64,000 bases of DNA from Oscillospiraceae bacterium (GCA_019424695.1 JAHYZA010000009.1:181618-245617); one strand, 5' to 3'. Shown: positions 16,277 to 28,183, numbered from the stretch's first letter. Notes: a model not told the origin generated them from the sequence alone. Made by a program: numbers and translations.

Positions 16277-17558
16277 CGCTGTGCCGCAGCCGGCGGCGGG
16301 CCGTACTTCGCCCTGGAACCATCCGGCCTTCTCGCTGCTGCTGGCGCTGCTGTTCGGTATCATTGCCTGGATGGTCGTGACGATTTACGTGGACCCTCAG
16401 GGCAATTATACCGTACAGAATGTTCCCATCAATTATGCGAATTCCGCCTCCACCTACACCTCCCAGGGACTGGATATCGTCGAAAAGCCCGACATTGAAA
16501 CCGTGGATGTCAAAGTAAGCGGCAACAGTACGATCATCGGCAATATCCAGAACTCCGATATCATGGTATATCCCAGCTATGCAGGGGTGAGTGGCCCGGG
16601 AAAAGTCACACTGCGCCTGCAGGCAAAACTGGTGAATACTACGGATTTCCCGGGTGATATCGAATGCACGGTGGATAATCCCAAGACCATCGATGTAGTC
16701 TTTGATGAAGTCAGTGAAAAGACGCTGCCCGTCACGGTGGATGCCTCCGCGGTTTCGGTGGCGGAGGGCTATATGCTCAACAAGACGGCGGCGGTTCCGG
16801 CCGAGATCACGCTGCGCGGTCCCACGAGTGAGCTGGATCAGATTTCGGCGGTGGTGGCTACCGTGAGCAGCGAAAGTCAGTTGTCCGATACCACCACGGT
16901 GCCGGCCACGCTGGAGCTGCGGGACGAGAACGGCGCAGCCTTTACCCCCCAGTATACGACCACAGACAGTGAAACCGCCAATGTCACCCTGACCGTGTAC
17001 CAGGTGCGGGAACTGCCGCTGACGGTCGATTTCATTGGCGCACCCACGAACTTTGACGCTGCCAGCCTGCAATATGCACTGAGTCAGAACACGCTGCGGG
17101 TGGCAGGACCTGCCCGCACTGTCAGCACGCTGGAGTCGCTGACGGTGACCGATTTTGACCTTGCCCAGGAATTTGAACTGGGGCGGGATTACCAGCGTCT
17201 GGTGGAACTGCCGGCCGGCATTGTTTCGCTGGATGGCGTTACCAGTGTGACCCTGAGCTTTGATACCGGCAACATGGGCTCCAAAAAGCTCAATATCTCC
17301 AACATCAAGGCCATCAATGTGCCCAGCAATTACGAGATCGAGATTCTCTCAAGCCTGGTGTCGGGCGTTACGCTGTACGGCCCGGCGGATGAGATCGAGG
17401 CGCTTTCGGCCGACAGCGTGGTTGCGCAGATCGACTGCCAGAGCGTGAATCTGACGGTGGGGCAGCAGAGCATTCCCGTTACCATCCAGATCCCGTCCTC
17501 CACGCGCATCTTCGCCACCGGCAGCTATACCGTCCAGTGCGAAGTGGTGGCCAAATAA
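16260..17558 (+). CDS. cdaR: CdaR, YbbR-domain regulator of CdaA
   Basis: 432-residue extracytoplasmic protein anchored by one N-terminal helix (about residues 22-44), followed by serial YbbR domains rich in beta strands and Thr/Val. Each repeat carries a version of the L-P-V-T-V-D / L-P-L-T-V-D segment (seen twice), then A-x-x-x-L-x-G-P (for example L-R-G-P and L-Y-G-P). CdaR binds CdaA and modulates c-di-AMP synthesis in Bacillus and Listeria. Translation starts at ATG 16260 within the cdaA coding sequence, after AAAGGAGG at the right spacing. No glmM follows. Confidence 0.9.
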   Translation: MRKPTNAVPQPAAGRTSPWNHPAFSLLLALLFGIIAWMVVTIYVDPQGNYTVQNVPINYANSASTYTSQGLDIVEKPDIETVDVKVSGNSTIIGNIQNSDIMVYPSYAGVSGPGKVTLRLQAKLVNTTDFPGDIECTVDNPKTIDVVFDEVSEKTLPVTVDASAVSVAEGYMLNKTAAVPAEITLRGPTSELDQISAVVATVSSESQLSDTTTVPATLELRDENGAAFTPQYTTTDSETANVTLTVYQVRELPLTVDFIGAPTNFDAASLQYALSQNTLRVAGPARTVSTLESLTVTDFDLAQEFELGRDYQRLVELPAGIVSLDGVTSVTLSFDTGNMGSKKLNISNIKAINVPSNYEIEILSSLVSGVTLYGPADEIEALSADSVVAQIDCQSVNLTVGQQSIPVTIQIPSSTRIFATGSYTVQCEVVAK

Positions 17559-17580
17559 ACTTTTCCAAAGGAATCTGTCT

Positions 17581-19182
17581 ATGCTTTTGGTTCGCAATAT
17601 CCGCCTGCCGCTGTCCTGCCCCGACCCCGATGCCGAGGCGACGGCCCAGGCCCTGCATATCCTGCGTGTGCCGCCCGCCCGGGCAGCACATACCGGGGTG
17701 GCAAAACTATCGGTGGATGCCCGGCACGGAAAACCCGTTCTGGTCTATACCATCGCAGTCACACTCAACGACGAGGGTGAGGAATCGGCTTTGGCCGGGG
17801 CCTCGCCCTGTGTCTGTTTCACGCGTCCGCCCAGGTTTGATTTCCCGATCGGCGGTGTGGCGCTGGCCCATCGCCCGGTGGTGGTGGGACTGGGCCCCGC
17901 CGGCCTGTTTGCAGCCCTGCTGCTGGCCCGCTCCGGGTACCGCCCTCTGGTGCTGGAGCGCGGCCCCGACCTGACCCGCCGTATCGAGGCGGTGGAACGG
18001 TTTGAAAAAACCGGGGATCTGGACACAAACGCCAACATTCAGTTTGGCGAGGGTGGTGCCGGGACCTTTTCCGACGGCAAACTGACGACCCGGGTAGGAG
18101 ATCCGCTCTGCGCTTTTGTCACGCAGGCATTTCTCGAACACGGTGCTCCGGCAGACATTGCCTGGCGGCAGAAACCCCACGTCGGCACTGATCTGCTGCG
18201 GGGAATCATCCGCAGCATCCGCGGGGAAATCGAAACGCTGGGCGGGGAGGTACGCTTTGACACCGCCCTTACCGGTCTGCGAAGCCGTGGCGGTGTGCTG
18301 ACGGGCATCGAGACGACGGCGGGCGACATTGCCTGTGACCGTTTGATCCTCGCTGTTGGGCACAGTGCCCGGGATACCTTCTCGATGCTGCATCAGGCGG
18401 CGTTGCCGCTGGAATGCAAACCGTTTTCTGTGGGATTCCGCGCCGAGCACCTGCAAACGGAAATCGAAAAGAGCCTCTACCATGCGGCCGCGGGGCATCC
18501 TTCGCTGCCGCGGGGCGAGTACCAGCTCAGCCAGCACGTGCGCGGCGGGCGCTGTGTGTATACTTTCTGCATGTGTCCCGGCGGTACGGTCTGCGCCGCC
18601 GCCAGTGAGGAGGGCGGCGTTGTCACCAACGGCATGAGCCTGCATGCACGGGATGGCCGCAACGCCAATGCGGCAGTGGTCGTCAGCGTGGATGGCCGGG
18701 ATTTTGACAATGACCCGGCTCGGGCGGTGGCCTTCCAGCGCCGTCTGGAGCAGGCCGCGTTCCGGGCGGGCGGTGGCCACTATCTGGCACCGGCCGAAAC
18801 GGTGGGCAGCTTTTTGCAGGGTCGCGGACGTCTGGAACTGGACCGTGTACAGCCCACCTATCCCCGGGGCGTAACACCCGCCGATCTCGGCGCACTGCTG
18901 CCGGAAGAACTTTCCGGCGCGCTGCGGGAGGGCATCACGGCCTTCGGGCGTAAACTGGCGGCCTACTGTGCACCGGATGCGGTTCTGACGGGCTTGGAAA
19001 CGCGCACCAGCAGCCCGGTCCGGCTGCTGCGCGAGGGAGAAACGCTGCAGTGCATCGGGTTGTCGGGATTGTATCCCTGCGGCGAAGGGGCCGGTTATGC
19101 GGGCGGTATCATGACAGCCGCTGTGGACGGCGTCCGCTGTGCGGCTGCGCTGATGCGGCAGGCTGCACCGTCAGAACAGTAA
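17581..19182 (+). CDS. COG2509-type FAD-dependent oxidoreductase
   Basis: 533-residue flavoprotein of the uncharacterised FAD-dependent dehydrogenase group COG2509. After about 95 N-terminal residues of an alpha/beta domain typical of this family, the dinucleotide-binding G-L-G-P-A-G-L-F-A-A begins, with L-E-R-G at the end of the second strand. F-G-E-G-G-A-G-T-F-S-D-G-K-L and the C-terminal G-E-G-A-G-Y-A-G-G-I are further FAD-contact signatures. The true substrate of this family is not established. It follows cdaR by 22 bases with its own AAAGGAA site, so it is probably part of the cdaAR transcript. Confidence 0.85.
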   Translation: MLLVRNIRLPLSCPDPDAEATAQALHILRVPPARAAHTGVAKLSVDARHGKPVLVYTIAVTLNDEGEESALAGASPCVCFTRPPRFDFPIGGVALAHRPVVVGLGPAGLFAALLLARSGYRPLVLERGPDLTRRIEAVERFEKTGDLDTNANIQFGEGGAGTFSDGKLTTRVGDPLCAFVTQAFLEHGAPADIAWRQKPHVGTDLLRGIIRSIRGEIETLGGEVRFDTALTGLRSRGGVLTGIETTAGDIACDRLILAVGHSARDTFSMLHQAALPLECKPFSVGFRAEHLQTEIEKSLYHAAAGHPSLPRGEYQLSQHVRGGRCVYTFCMCPGGTVCAAASEEGGVVTNGMSLHARDGRNANAAVVVSVDGRDFDNDPARAVAFQRRLEQAAFRAGGGHYLAPAETVGSFLQGRGRLELDRVQPTYPRGVTPADLGALLPEELSGALREGITAFGRKLAAYCAPDAVLTGLETRTSSPVRLLREGETLQCIGLSGLYPCGEGAGYAGGIMTAAVDGVRCAAALMRQAAPSEQ

Positions 19183-19198
19183 GAAACTGAGGATGGGT

Positions 19199-20347
19199 AT
19201 GGAGAATCAAAGGGAAAACGAGTCGAATCATCAGCCGAACGGTCCACGTTACGGCGGGACACCGGATCTGGACGAGATCATCAACGGCGCGGTTCGGGTG
19301 GGGACCGGACTGGGCTCGGCGGTTCTTTCCGGAATTGCCGATGTGATCGATCAGGTGGGGGAAAGCCTGAACGCAGTGCGCACGCCGGTACAGGAAATGC
19401 CGTTTGCCCAGTGGAAGCGCAGGCTGGACCGCCGCCTGCAAAACAAAAGTCATGGGGAAGCCCTGGGGCTGGTCATCACCGGCTGGACACTGGCGGTCTG
19501 TTTCGGCATTGCGGCCATCGTGATGGGGGCATTGTCCGCGGTAGGACCGCAGGCTTTGCATATTACCCGGGATGAGTTTATGGTCTTTCCCATTCTGATG
19601 GCTTGTTTCACCCCGCTCACCGTGGGGTTTGGCATTATGGGCGGAATCGGGGTCCGAAAGTACCGCCATGTAAGCCGACTGCGGCGCTATCTGCGTGTGG
19701 CGCGGGACTGGGCATGCGATGTAGCATCCCTGGCGCGGGACAGCGCGGTGAACACTGCACTGGCCTATAAGGACTTGCGGGAGGCGGTTGCCAAGGGGGA
19801 GCTGCCCGATGCAGTTCTGGAACCGGACGGCAAGTTTTATTGGGATGTGAGCCGCTGTGCGCCCGAAGCCCCGGCTCCTGCACCGGAGGCACCAAGCCAG
19901 CCCCCGTCGGATGATGCGGCTTTGCTGCGGCAAGACGGAGTTGCTTTCCTCGCATATCTGGATCGCAGCAGCGGAAAACTTGGGGCGGATGCCGATGAAG
20001 AGCTTGTGCAGATGCGCAAAAACTGTGCCGCTATTCTGGGCTTTGTGCACAACCATCCCGAGCAACTGCCCCGGGTGCGGCGGTTCCGGGAATACTACCT
20101 GCCTACCACCCGCAAACTTCTGGACACGGCGCAGGGGCTGGGCGATGCCGAGGTACACAACGCCCAGGAGATTCGCCGGGATATCACCGGTATTCTGCAT
20201 ACCCTGAACCAGGCTTACAGCAAGCTGTATGATACCCTGCTGCAAGAAGTCAGTCTGGATGTTTCCACCGAGATCGATACCCTGGAAACCATGCTGCGTC
20301 AGGATGGCCTGACCCATGATTTTGAATCAGATTTTAAAAATGGCTGA
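19199..20347 (+). CDS. XpaC-like (5-bromo-4-chloroindolyl phosphate hydrolysis) family protein
   Basis: 382-residue protein. The N-terminal 90 residues are hydrophilic, followed by two membrane helices (roughly residues 90-112 and 125-150), a Pro/Ala-rich linker containing A-P-A-P-A-P-E-A-P, and a C-terminal helical domain with the family signature R-E-Y-Y-L-P-T-T-R-K-L-L-D. That signature identifies the XpaC family, named after an old phosphatase phenotype; the actual function is unclear and it usually neighbours telA, which is absent here. ATG 19199 is preferred over 19193 because GAGG at 19189-19192 leaves six bases. Followed by recJ after 44 bases. Confidence 0.75.
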   Translation: MENQRENESNHQPNGPRYGGTPDLDEIINGAVRVGTGLGSAVLSGIADVIDQVGESLNAVRTPVQEMPFAQWKRRLDRRLQNKSHGEALGLVITGWTLAVCFGIAAIVMGALSAVGPQALHITRDEFMVFPILMACFTPLTVGFGIMGGIGVRKYRHVSRLRRYLRVARDWACDVASLARDSAVNTALAYKDLREAVAKGELPDAVLEPDGKFYWDVSRCAPEAPAPAPEAPSQPPSDDAALLRQDGVAFLAYLDRSSGKLGADADEELVQMRKNCAAILGFVHNHPEQLPRVRRFREYYLPTTRKLLDTAQGLGDAEVHNAQEIRRDITGILHTLNQAYSKLYDTLLQEVSLDVSTEIDTLETMLRQDGLTHDFESDFKNG

Positions 20348-20391
20348 CCGCCGGCGTGGCGGCCGCCATTCCGGAGAAGGAGCGAACCACC

Positions 20392-22425
20392 ATGAAATAT
20401 CCCGCCTGGCAGATCAAGACCGCGGAACCGGGGGCCGAAGAAAACCTGGCCAGCGCCGGCTGCGGTGTACTGCTGCGCCGGGTGCTGGCGGCGCGCGGCT
20501 GCAAGGATGCAGCGGCGGCGCACCAGCTGCTGGAACCGTCTGCCGATCTTTCTGACCCATTCCTGATGCGCGATATGGATAAGGCCGTCCAGCGCATCCA
20601 GCGGGCTATCGAAGCCGAGGAACCCATTGTGATCTATGGGGACTATGATGTGGACGGCATTTCGGCAACGGCCATTCTCTACGAGTGTCTGTCCAGCCAG
20701 GGGGCGCATGTGCGCTGCAAACTGCCCACCCGCGGCAGCGGTTACGGCCTCACCCGCCCGGCGCTGGAAGCGCTGGCCCAGAAAGGGTTCACTCTGGTGG
20801 TCACGGTGGATAACGGGATTTCGGCGGTGGAAGAAGCGGCCTGTGCCAAAGAATTGGGGTTGGACCTTGTCATCACCGACCATCATCTGCCCGGGGATGT
20901 GCTTCCGGATGCGGTGGCTGTGGTAGACCCCAAGCGGGCAGACGATGAAAGCCCGTTCAAGAATCTGTGCGGCGCGGGGGTAGCCTTCAAGCTGTGCGCT
21001 GCACTGGAAGGCTGCGATCCCGCCGAACTGCTGGAAATGTACGGCGAGTTTGTGGCGTTGGGCACCGTGGCGGATGTCATGCCGCTGGTGGGGGAAAACC
21101 GTGTGCTGGTGCGGGAGGGCCTGTCCCTGCTGCAGGACACCATGCGCCCCGGCCTGCATGCGTTGCTGGAAAGCGGTGGCTATGCCGGCAAACCCGTTAC
21201 CACCGATACGGTCAGCTATGGTCTGGCGCCGCGTCTGAATGCAGCCGGCCGGATGGATAATCCTTCGGTGGCTCTGAAACTGCTTTTGTGTGGGGAGGAG
21301 GAGCAGGCCACCGGCATCGCGGCCCGTCTGGCGGAGATCAATACCGAGCGCCAGCAGGCCGAGCAGGATGTCTTTGCAGCCGCCTGCCAGGTGCTGGAGG
21401 CGGACCCGGCACGGCTGCAGGACCGTGTGCTGGTGGTTTCGGGAGAAGATTGGCATCCCGGTGTTATCGGAATCGTAGCGGCCCGCCTGATGGAACGCTA
21501 CAGCCGTCCGGTCCTGGTCATCTCGATGCACGAGGGAGATGGCCGCGGCAGCGGCCGTGCACCGGATGCGTTTGACCTGCATAGCGCTTTGGCTGCCTGT
21601 GCGGGGTATCTGACCCGTTTCGGCGGTCATGCCGCTGCGGCAGGCATCGAGATCGAGGAAGAAAAGCTGACGGCTTTCCGGCAGGCCATCAATGAGTGGG
21701 CCGCCCGGCACGCGGCACGCCCGGCACCGGCCACACTGCAGCTGGATGCCGTGGTCACGCTGGAAGAACTCAATGTGGCCAATGTCCAGGAATTGACCCG
21801 ACTGGCACCGTTTGGCCGGGAAAATCCCACGCCGGTACTGCTGGTGCAAGATGCTGTTGTGGATGGCGTATGGGCTATGGGCGCCGAGGGACGCCATAGC
21901 CGCGTGCGCCTGCGGCAGGGAAATCACTCGCTGTTTGCCTCTCTGTTCGGCACGCCTGCGCAGCAGTTTGCCTATCCGGTAGGCGCAGTGGTGGAAGCAG
22001 CACTGGAGGTTTCGATTTTCACCGGGCGCAACGGTCCTATGGTGTCGGCGCACCTGAAAGGAATCCGCCCGGCCAACCTCAGCAATACGCCCAGTGAACA
22101 GGCCGCCTGGTTTGAAGCGTTCCGTACCGGTGCGGTGCTGGAACCGCCCCGGGCTGAAGCGTTGCTGCCGGAGCGCAGCGATACGGTCATGCTGTATAAG
22201 CGCATCCGCAGCGGACAGGTGTTTTCCACCGATCTGCAGCCGACGTTTGCGGCGCAGGGAGTGGAAAACACCGGCAAGACACTGGCCAGCCTGTTGGCGC
22301 TGCAGGAACTGGGACTGGTCGAAGAGCAGGACGGACGGTGGTTGCCGGTTCCGGTCAGTCAGAAACAGGACCTGGCCTCGGCACCGGTGCTGAAAAAACT
22401 GGCACAGCAGGCGGCACAGGGATAA
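20392..22425 (+). CDS. recJ: single-stranded-DNA exonuclease RecJ
   Basis: 677-residue 5'-3' ssDNA exonuclease of the DHH superfamily used in recombination and repair. It shows D-Y-D-V-D-G (metal motif I), V-T-V-D-N-G, the D-H-H motif in I-T-D-H-H-L-P-G, and the DHHA1 motif F-G-G-H-A-A-A-A-G. An OB-fold and a C-terminal extension of about 110 residues follow. The start ATG at 20392 follows GAAGGAG; an upstream in-frame ATG at 20356 has no ribosome site. The run recJ-rel-dtd-MBL-hemZ is a familiar arrangement in Clostridia. Confidence 0.94.
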   Translation: MKYPAWQIKTAEPGAEENLASAGCGVLLRRVLAARGCKDAAAAHQLLEPSADLSDPFLMRDMDKAVQRIQRAIEAEEPIVIYGDYDVDGISATAILYECLSSQGAHVRCKLPTRGSGYGLTRPALEALAQKGFTLVVTVDNGISAVEEAACAKELGLDLVITDHHLPGDVLPDAVAVVDPKRADDESPFKNLCGAGVAFKLCAALEGCDPAELLEMYGEFVALGTVADVMPLVGENRVLVREGLSLLQDTMRPGLHALLESGGYAGKPVTTDTVSYGLAPRLNAAGRMDNPSVALKLLLCGEEEQATGIAARLAEINTERQQAEQDVFAAACQVLEADPARLQDRVLVVSGEDWHPGVIGIVAARLMERYSRPVLVISMHEGDGRGSGRAPDAFDLHSALAACAGYLTRFGGHAAAAGIEIEEEKLTAFRQAINEWAARHAARPAPATLQLDAVVTLEELNVANVQELTRLAPFGRENPTPVLLVQDAVVDGVWAMGAEGRHSRVRLRQGNHSLFASLFGTPAQQFAYPVGAVVEAALEVSIFTGRNGPMVSAHLKGIRPANLSNTPSEQAAWFEAFRTGAVLEPPRAEALLPERSDTVMLYKRIRSGQVFSTDLQPTFAAQGVENTGKTLASLLALQELGLVEEQDGRWLPVPVSQKQDLASAPVLKKLAQQAAQG

Positions 22426-22449
22426 ATCCAGAAAAGGGGGAGAATTCTT

Positions 22450-24669
<2,220 letters not shown>

Positions 24670-24695
24670 TTCCCTACGATAAGGAGCAAAACATT

Positions 24696-25151
24696 ATGCG
24701 AGCAGTGATTCAGCGCGTGACGGGAGCATCTGTCACCGTCAATGGCGGCCCGGAGCGCGCCATTGGGCCCGGCCTTGTGATTTTGCTGGGCGTGCGGGAC
24801 ACCGATGACCCGGCCATCGTGCCAAAACTGGCGGAAAAATGCGCCCATCTCCGCATTTTTGAGGATGACGCAGGCAAGCTGAACCGCAGTGCGGTGGAAC
24901 TGGGATACGATGCGCTGGTGGTCTCGAATTTTACGCTGTACGGCGATACCACCAAGGGAAAACGCCCCAGTTTCAGCCATGCCGCCAAAGCGGATCTGGC
25001 GGTGCCCTGTTATGAGCAGTTTCTTGTCGAAATCGGAAAACAGGGCCTGAAGGCGGTACAGCACGGAGAATTCGGCGCCGACATGCAGATTCGTCTGCTC
25101 AATGACGGCCCGGTCACCATTGTCATCGACACCGACGAGTGGAGAAAATAG
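24696..25151 (+). CDS. dtd: D-aminoacyl-tRNA deacylase
   Basis: 151-residue editing enzyme that removes D-amino acids from tRNA. It has the active-site segment F-T-L-Y-G-D-T-T-K-G-K-R-P-S-F and the C-terminal N-D-G-P-V-T segment containing the Gly-cisPro pair that confers chiral selectivity. In many homologues the first motif begins S-Q-F-T-L-Y; here it is S-N-F-T-L-Y. Start ATG 24696 with AAGGAG 10 bases upstream. The placement directly after rel is widely conserved in Firmicutes. Confidence 0.95.
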   Translation: MRAVIQRVTGASVTVNGGPERAIGPGLVILLGVRDTDDPAIVPKLAEKCAHLRIFEDDAGKLNRSAVELGYDALVVSNFTLYGDTTKGKRPSFSHAAKADLAVPCYEQFLVEIGKQGLKAVQHGEFGADMQIRLLNDGPVTIVIDTDEWRK

Positions 25152-25159
25152 GAGGACCT

Positions 25160-25765
25160 ATGAAGATCCAGCATATTCACGGGCTTGCCCCGCTGTATAC
25201 CAATACGTTTCTGATCACCACCGATGCCGGTCACGGCATCCTTGTGGACCCGGCCGCTGCCCCTGAGACCTATCAGCAGACATTGCAAAAAGAAGGGGCG
25301 CAGCTCACGCACATCCTGCTCACCCATGGCCATTACGACCATGTGGGGGCGGTGGCGGCGCTGCGTAAGGCCACCGGCTGCCAGGTCTATATGGACCCGG
25401 CGGATGCCGCAGGCAGTCAGATGCTGCCGCTGACCCGGGACCTGGTGGACAAGAACTGGCCCGCCGGCGATGAACTGAAAATCGACGAGCTTACCTTTAC
25501 CATCTATCACACGCCCGGTCACACTCCGGGCAGTGTCTGCCTGGTATGTGGTCAGGTCATGTTCAGCGGCGATACCCTGTTTGCCGGTTCCTGCGGCCGT
25601 ACCGATTTGCCCGGCGGCAGCATGCAGCAGATGCAGCAGAGTCTGTCGATGCTGGCAGCGCTGCCGCTGGCGGATGAGGTGAAAGTCCTGCCCGGACATG
25701 AGTCCTTTTCCACGATGAGGCAGGAGCGGCGGTCCAACCCGTATCTGAACGGGATGTGGTTCTGA
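25160..25765 (+). CDS. metallo-beta-lactamase-fold hydrolase (glyoxalase II-like)
   Basis: 201-residue MBL-fold enzyme. The T-H-G-H-Y-D-H-V-G motif supplies H-x-H-x-D-H metal ligands; H-T-P-G-H-T-P-G-S, S-G-D-T-L-F and L-P-G-H-E complete the set for a binuclear site. It resembles short glyoxalase II-like proteins lacking the glutathione-binding C-terminal domain, so glutathione thioesters are unlikely substrates. ATG 25160 follows AGGAGG directly; a longer frame from 25139 would overlap dtd and lacks a site. Gap to dtd is 8 bases and to hemZ 33 bases. Confidence 0.88.
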   Translation: MKIQHIHGLAPLYTNTFLITTDAGHGILVDPAAAPETYQQTLQKEGAQLTHILLTHGHYDHVGAVAALRKATGCQVYMDPADAAGSQMLPLTRDLVDKNWPAGDELKIDELTFTIYHTPGHTPGSVCLVCGQVMFSGDTLFAGSCGRTDLPGGSMQQMQQSLSMLAALPLADEVKVLPGHESFSTMRQERRSNPYLNGMWF

Positions 25766-25798
25766 GGCACAAGCCAAATAACAAGGAGACTTTACACT

Positions 25799-27259
25799 AT
25801 GCAGATCGTTTTGCGCGGCGCGGCTGCCGGATACGAAGCGGAGCACACAGCCCGCCTTTTCTTTCCCGGTGCCGAAAAGGCGGTACAGCTCCCCGAAACC
25901 GGAGATTTTGTGCTGGCCGTCAGCCATGAAAAAACCGATTTTGTGCTGCTCCGGCTGGGGCAGGAACTTTGCTGGCGCACGGCGCTGCGCGCCCCGGAGG
26001 CTGACAGGGAATATACGCTGTGCTGCCTGCTGTATACGCTTTTGAAGGAGAAAACCGGCCAGAACCCGCCCTGGGGCATGATGACCGGGGTGCGTCCGGT
26101 GCGCATCATCCATGACCTGCGGGCGATGGGGGCGACGGAAGCGGAAATCGAAGACCGGTTTTTGCGCCATTTTGCCTGTACGCCGGAAAAATTCGCGCTG
26201 GCCCGCGGCATTGCCGACCTGCAGCGTCCGGTGCTGGATGCCGCAGACCCCATGGATTGCAGCGTTTATGCGGGGATTCCCTTCTGCCCGACACGGTGCA
26301 GCTATTGCAGCTTTGTCTCCCGCACGGTGGGGGACAAGGCAACACAGGCGCTGGTTCAGCCCTATGTGGACAAACTCTGCGAAGAACTTACGGCCATCCG
26401 GCAGACTGCCGACCGGTGCGGCCTGCGCATTCGTACGTTCTATATCGGCGGCGGCACGCCCACCAGCCTTTCGGCGGCGCAGCTGGAGCAGCTGATGTCC
26501 CATATTGCCCGCACATTTGATCTTACGGCCCTCGAGGAATACACCGTCGAAGCGGGCCGTCCGGATTGCACCGATCTTGAAAAACTGCGTATCATCAAAC
26601 AATATGGCACTACCCGGATCTCCATCAATCCGCAGACTTTCTCGGATGAGGTGCTTCGCAACATCGGTCGCCGCCACACAGCGCAGGATATCGTCGACTG
26701 CTTTGCCGCAGCGCGGTCTGTGGGGCACGACAACATCAATATGGACCTGATTGCGGGCCTGCCCGGTGATACGGTGGAGGGGTTCACGCATAGTCTGGAG
26801 CAGGCCATTGCCCTGGACCCGGAGAACATCACCGTGCACACGCTCACGCTCAAGCGCGCTTCCAACCTGGTGGTGGAGCATCGTGCGGCGGACTATGACG
26901 ATGTGGCCGCCATGCTGGAACGGTGCAGTCTGCTGCAGCAGGCCGGGTACCGGCCTTATTACCTGTACCGCCAGAAAGGTACGCTGCAGAATCTAGAAAA
27001 CATCGGCTGGGCCAAACCCGGCAAGGAATGTCTGTATAATATCTACATCATGGAGGAAGTGCACACCATTCTCTCGGCAGGGGCGGGCGGTTCCACCAAG
27101 CTCGTGATCCCCGGCAAACGCCACGGTAAGATTGAGCGCATCTTCAATTTCAAATATCCCACCGAATATATTGACCGCTTCGGGGAGATACTGGCCCGCA
27201 AACAGGGCGTGGAGGAGTTCTATGAACGTTACGCAACGCAAACGATTTGTCAGCCGTGA
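25799..27259 (+). CDS. hemZ: HemZ-like coproporphyrinogen dehydrogenase (radical SAM)
   Basis: 486-residue radical SAM protein. Residues 1-150 form the extra N-terminal domain typical of HemZ. The cluster motif C163-x3-C167-x2-C170 lies in F-C-P-T-R-C-S-Y-C-S-F, followed by Y-I-G-G-G-T-P-T and later G-L-P-G-D-T. It is annotated as anaerobic coproporphyrinogen oxidation by family membership, but no other haem gene is in the window, so its true role may differ (HemN-like families include haem chaperones and methyltransferases). The 3' end overlaps the kinase gene by 38 bases. Confidence 0.82.
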   Translation: MQIVLRGAAAGYEAEHTARLFFPGAEKAVQLPETGDFVLAVSHEKTDFVLLRLGQELCWRTALRAPEADREYTLCCLLYTLLKEKTGQNPPWGMMTGVRPVRIIHDLRAMGATEAEIEDRFLRHFACTPEKFALARGIADLQRPVLDAADPMDCSVYAGIPFCPTRCSYCSFVSRTVGDKATQALVQPYVDKLCEELTAIRQTADRCGLRIRTFYIGGGTPTSLSAAQLEQLMSHIARTFDLTALEEYTVEAGRPDCTDLEKLRIIKQYGTTRISINPQTFSDEVLRNIGRRHTAQDIVDCFAAARSVGHDNINMDLIAGLPGDTVEGFTHSLEQAIALDPENITVHTLTLKRASNLVVEHRAADYDDVAAMLERCSLLQQAGYRPYYLYRQKGTLQNLENIGWAKPGKECLYNIYIMEEVHTILSAGAGGSTKLVIPGKRHGKIERIFNFKYPTEYIDRFGEILARKQGVEEFYERYATQTICQP

Positions 27260-28157
27260 GCTGGTCGCCCTGGCGGCCGGTCAGCCGCAGCCGTTTGCAG
27301 CCCTGTGTGAGCAACAATATCGGCAACGCATTGACGCCATTGCCGGGGAGATCCTGAACAGTGGCCGCCATATCGTCATGCTGACGGGGGCGTCTGCCGC
27401 CGGCAAGACGACCTCGGCCCATAAACTGGCAGCAGCCATCGCAGCCAAAGGGCGCCGCAGTGTCGTGCTCAGTCTCGATGATTTTTATGCGGGGGCGGGA
27501 CGGTATCCCAAGAACCGCGATGGCAGCGACGACTATGAGAGCCTGCAGTCGCTTGACCTGCCGGTGCTGCGCCGCTGCCTTGATGAACTGCACCGCGACG
27601 GCATCTGTCAGGCGCCGGTGTTTGATTTCAAACTCCAGCAGCCCAACGGCGTCCAGACCATCGACTGCCGCGACGGTGTCGTGATCATCGAAGGACTGCA
27701 TGCCCTGAACCCGGCGCTGACGGAAAATCTTCCGGAACACGCGGTTTTCTGTCTGTATGCCGGTCTGCGGGAGGAATATGCCGCGCCGGACGGCAGCAGG
27801 TGCCTGGCTACCCGGGATATCCGGCTGGCCCGGCGTCTGGTGCGGGATTGTCTGTTCCGCGGGCATGGTGCCTCGTTTACGCTGGGGCTGTGGGGGCATG
27901 TCTGCGACGGGGAGGACCGCTACATCAAACCGTTCAAACCGCGCGCCGATTTGCTGCTGGATACGACCCACACCTATGAAGTGTGTCTGTGGCACAATGT
28001 GCTGGATGGTATGCCCGCTGACCCGGAACTGACGTCCCTGCAGGAACGGCAGCTCCAGGCGCTTTGCCGCAAATTTATGCCTTTCCCGGCACTGGGGACA
28101 GAACTGGTACCCGCAGACAGTATGCTGCGGGAGTTTATCGGCGCAAAAGCCCCGTAA
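27222..28157 (+). CDS. uridine kinase-like P-loop nucleoside kinase
   Basis: 311-residue protein with a Walker A motif G-A-S-A-A-G-K-T-T-S near residue 55, the kinase D-D-F-Y segment downstream, and I-I-E-G-L-H-A-L-N as the Walker B-like strand, all features of the phosphoribulokinase/uridine kinase family. Family members near hemZ and rel are usually annotated as nucleoside kinases; the exact substrate cannot be read from sequence. ATG 27222 lies inside the end of hemZ after GGAGGAG, so translation is probably coupled. The 3' side is followed by a new promoter at 28184. Confidence 0.8.
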   Translation: MNVTQRKRFVSRELVALAAGQPQPFAALCEQQYRQRIDAIAGEILNSGRHIVMLTGASAAGKTTSAHKLAAAIAAKGRRSVVLSLDDFYAGAGRYPKNRDGSDDYESLQSLDLPVLRRCLDELHRDGICQAPVFDFKLQQPNGVQTIDCRDGVVIIEGLHALNPALTENLPEHAVFCLYAGLREEYAAPDGSRCLATRDIRLARRLVRDCLFRGHGASFTLGLWGHVCDGEDRYIKPFKPRADLLLDTTHTYEVCLWHNVLDGMPADPELTSLQERQLQALCRKFMPFPALGTELVPADSMLREFIGAKAP

Positions 28158-28183
28158 ATTCACGGAAAATATACATTTGTGCG

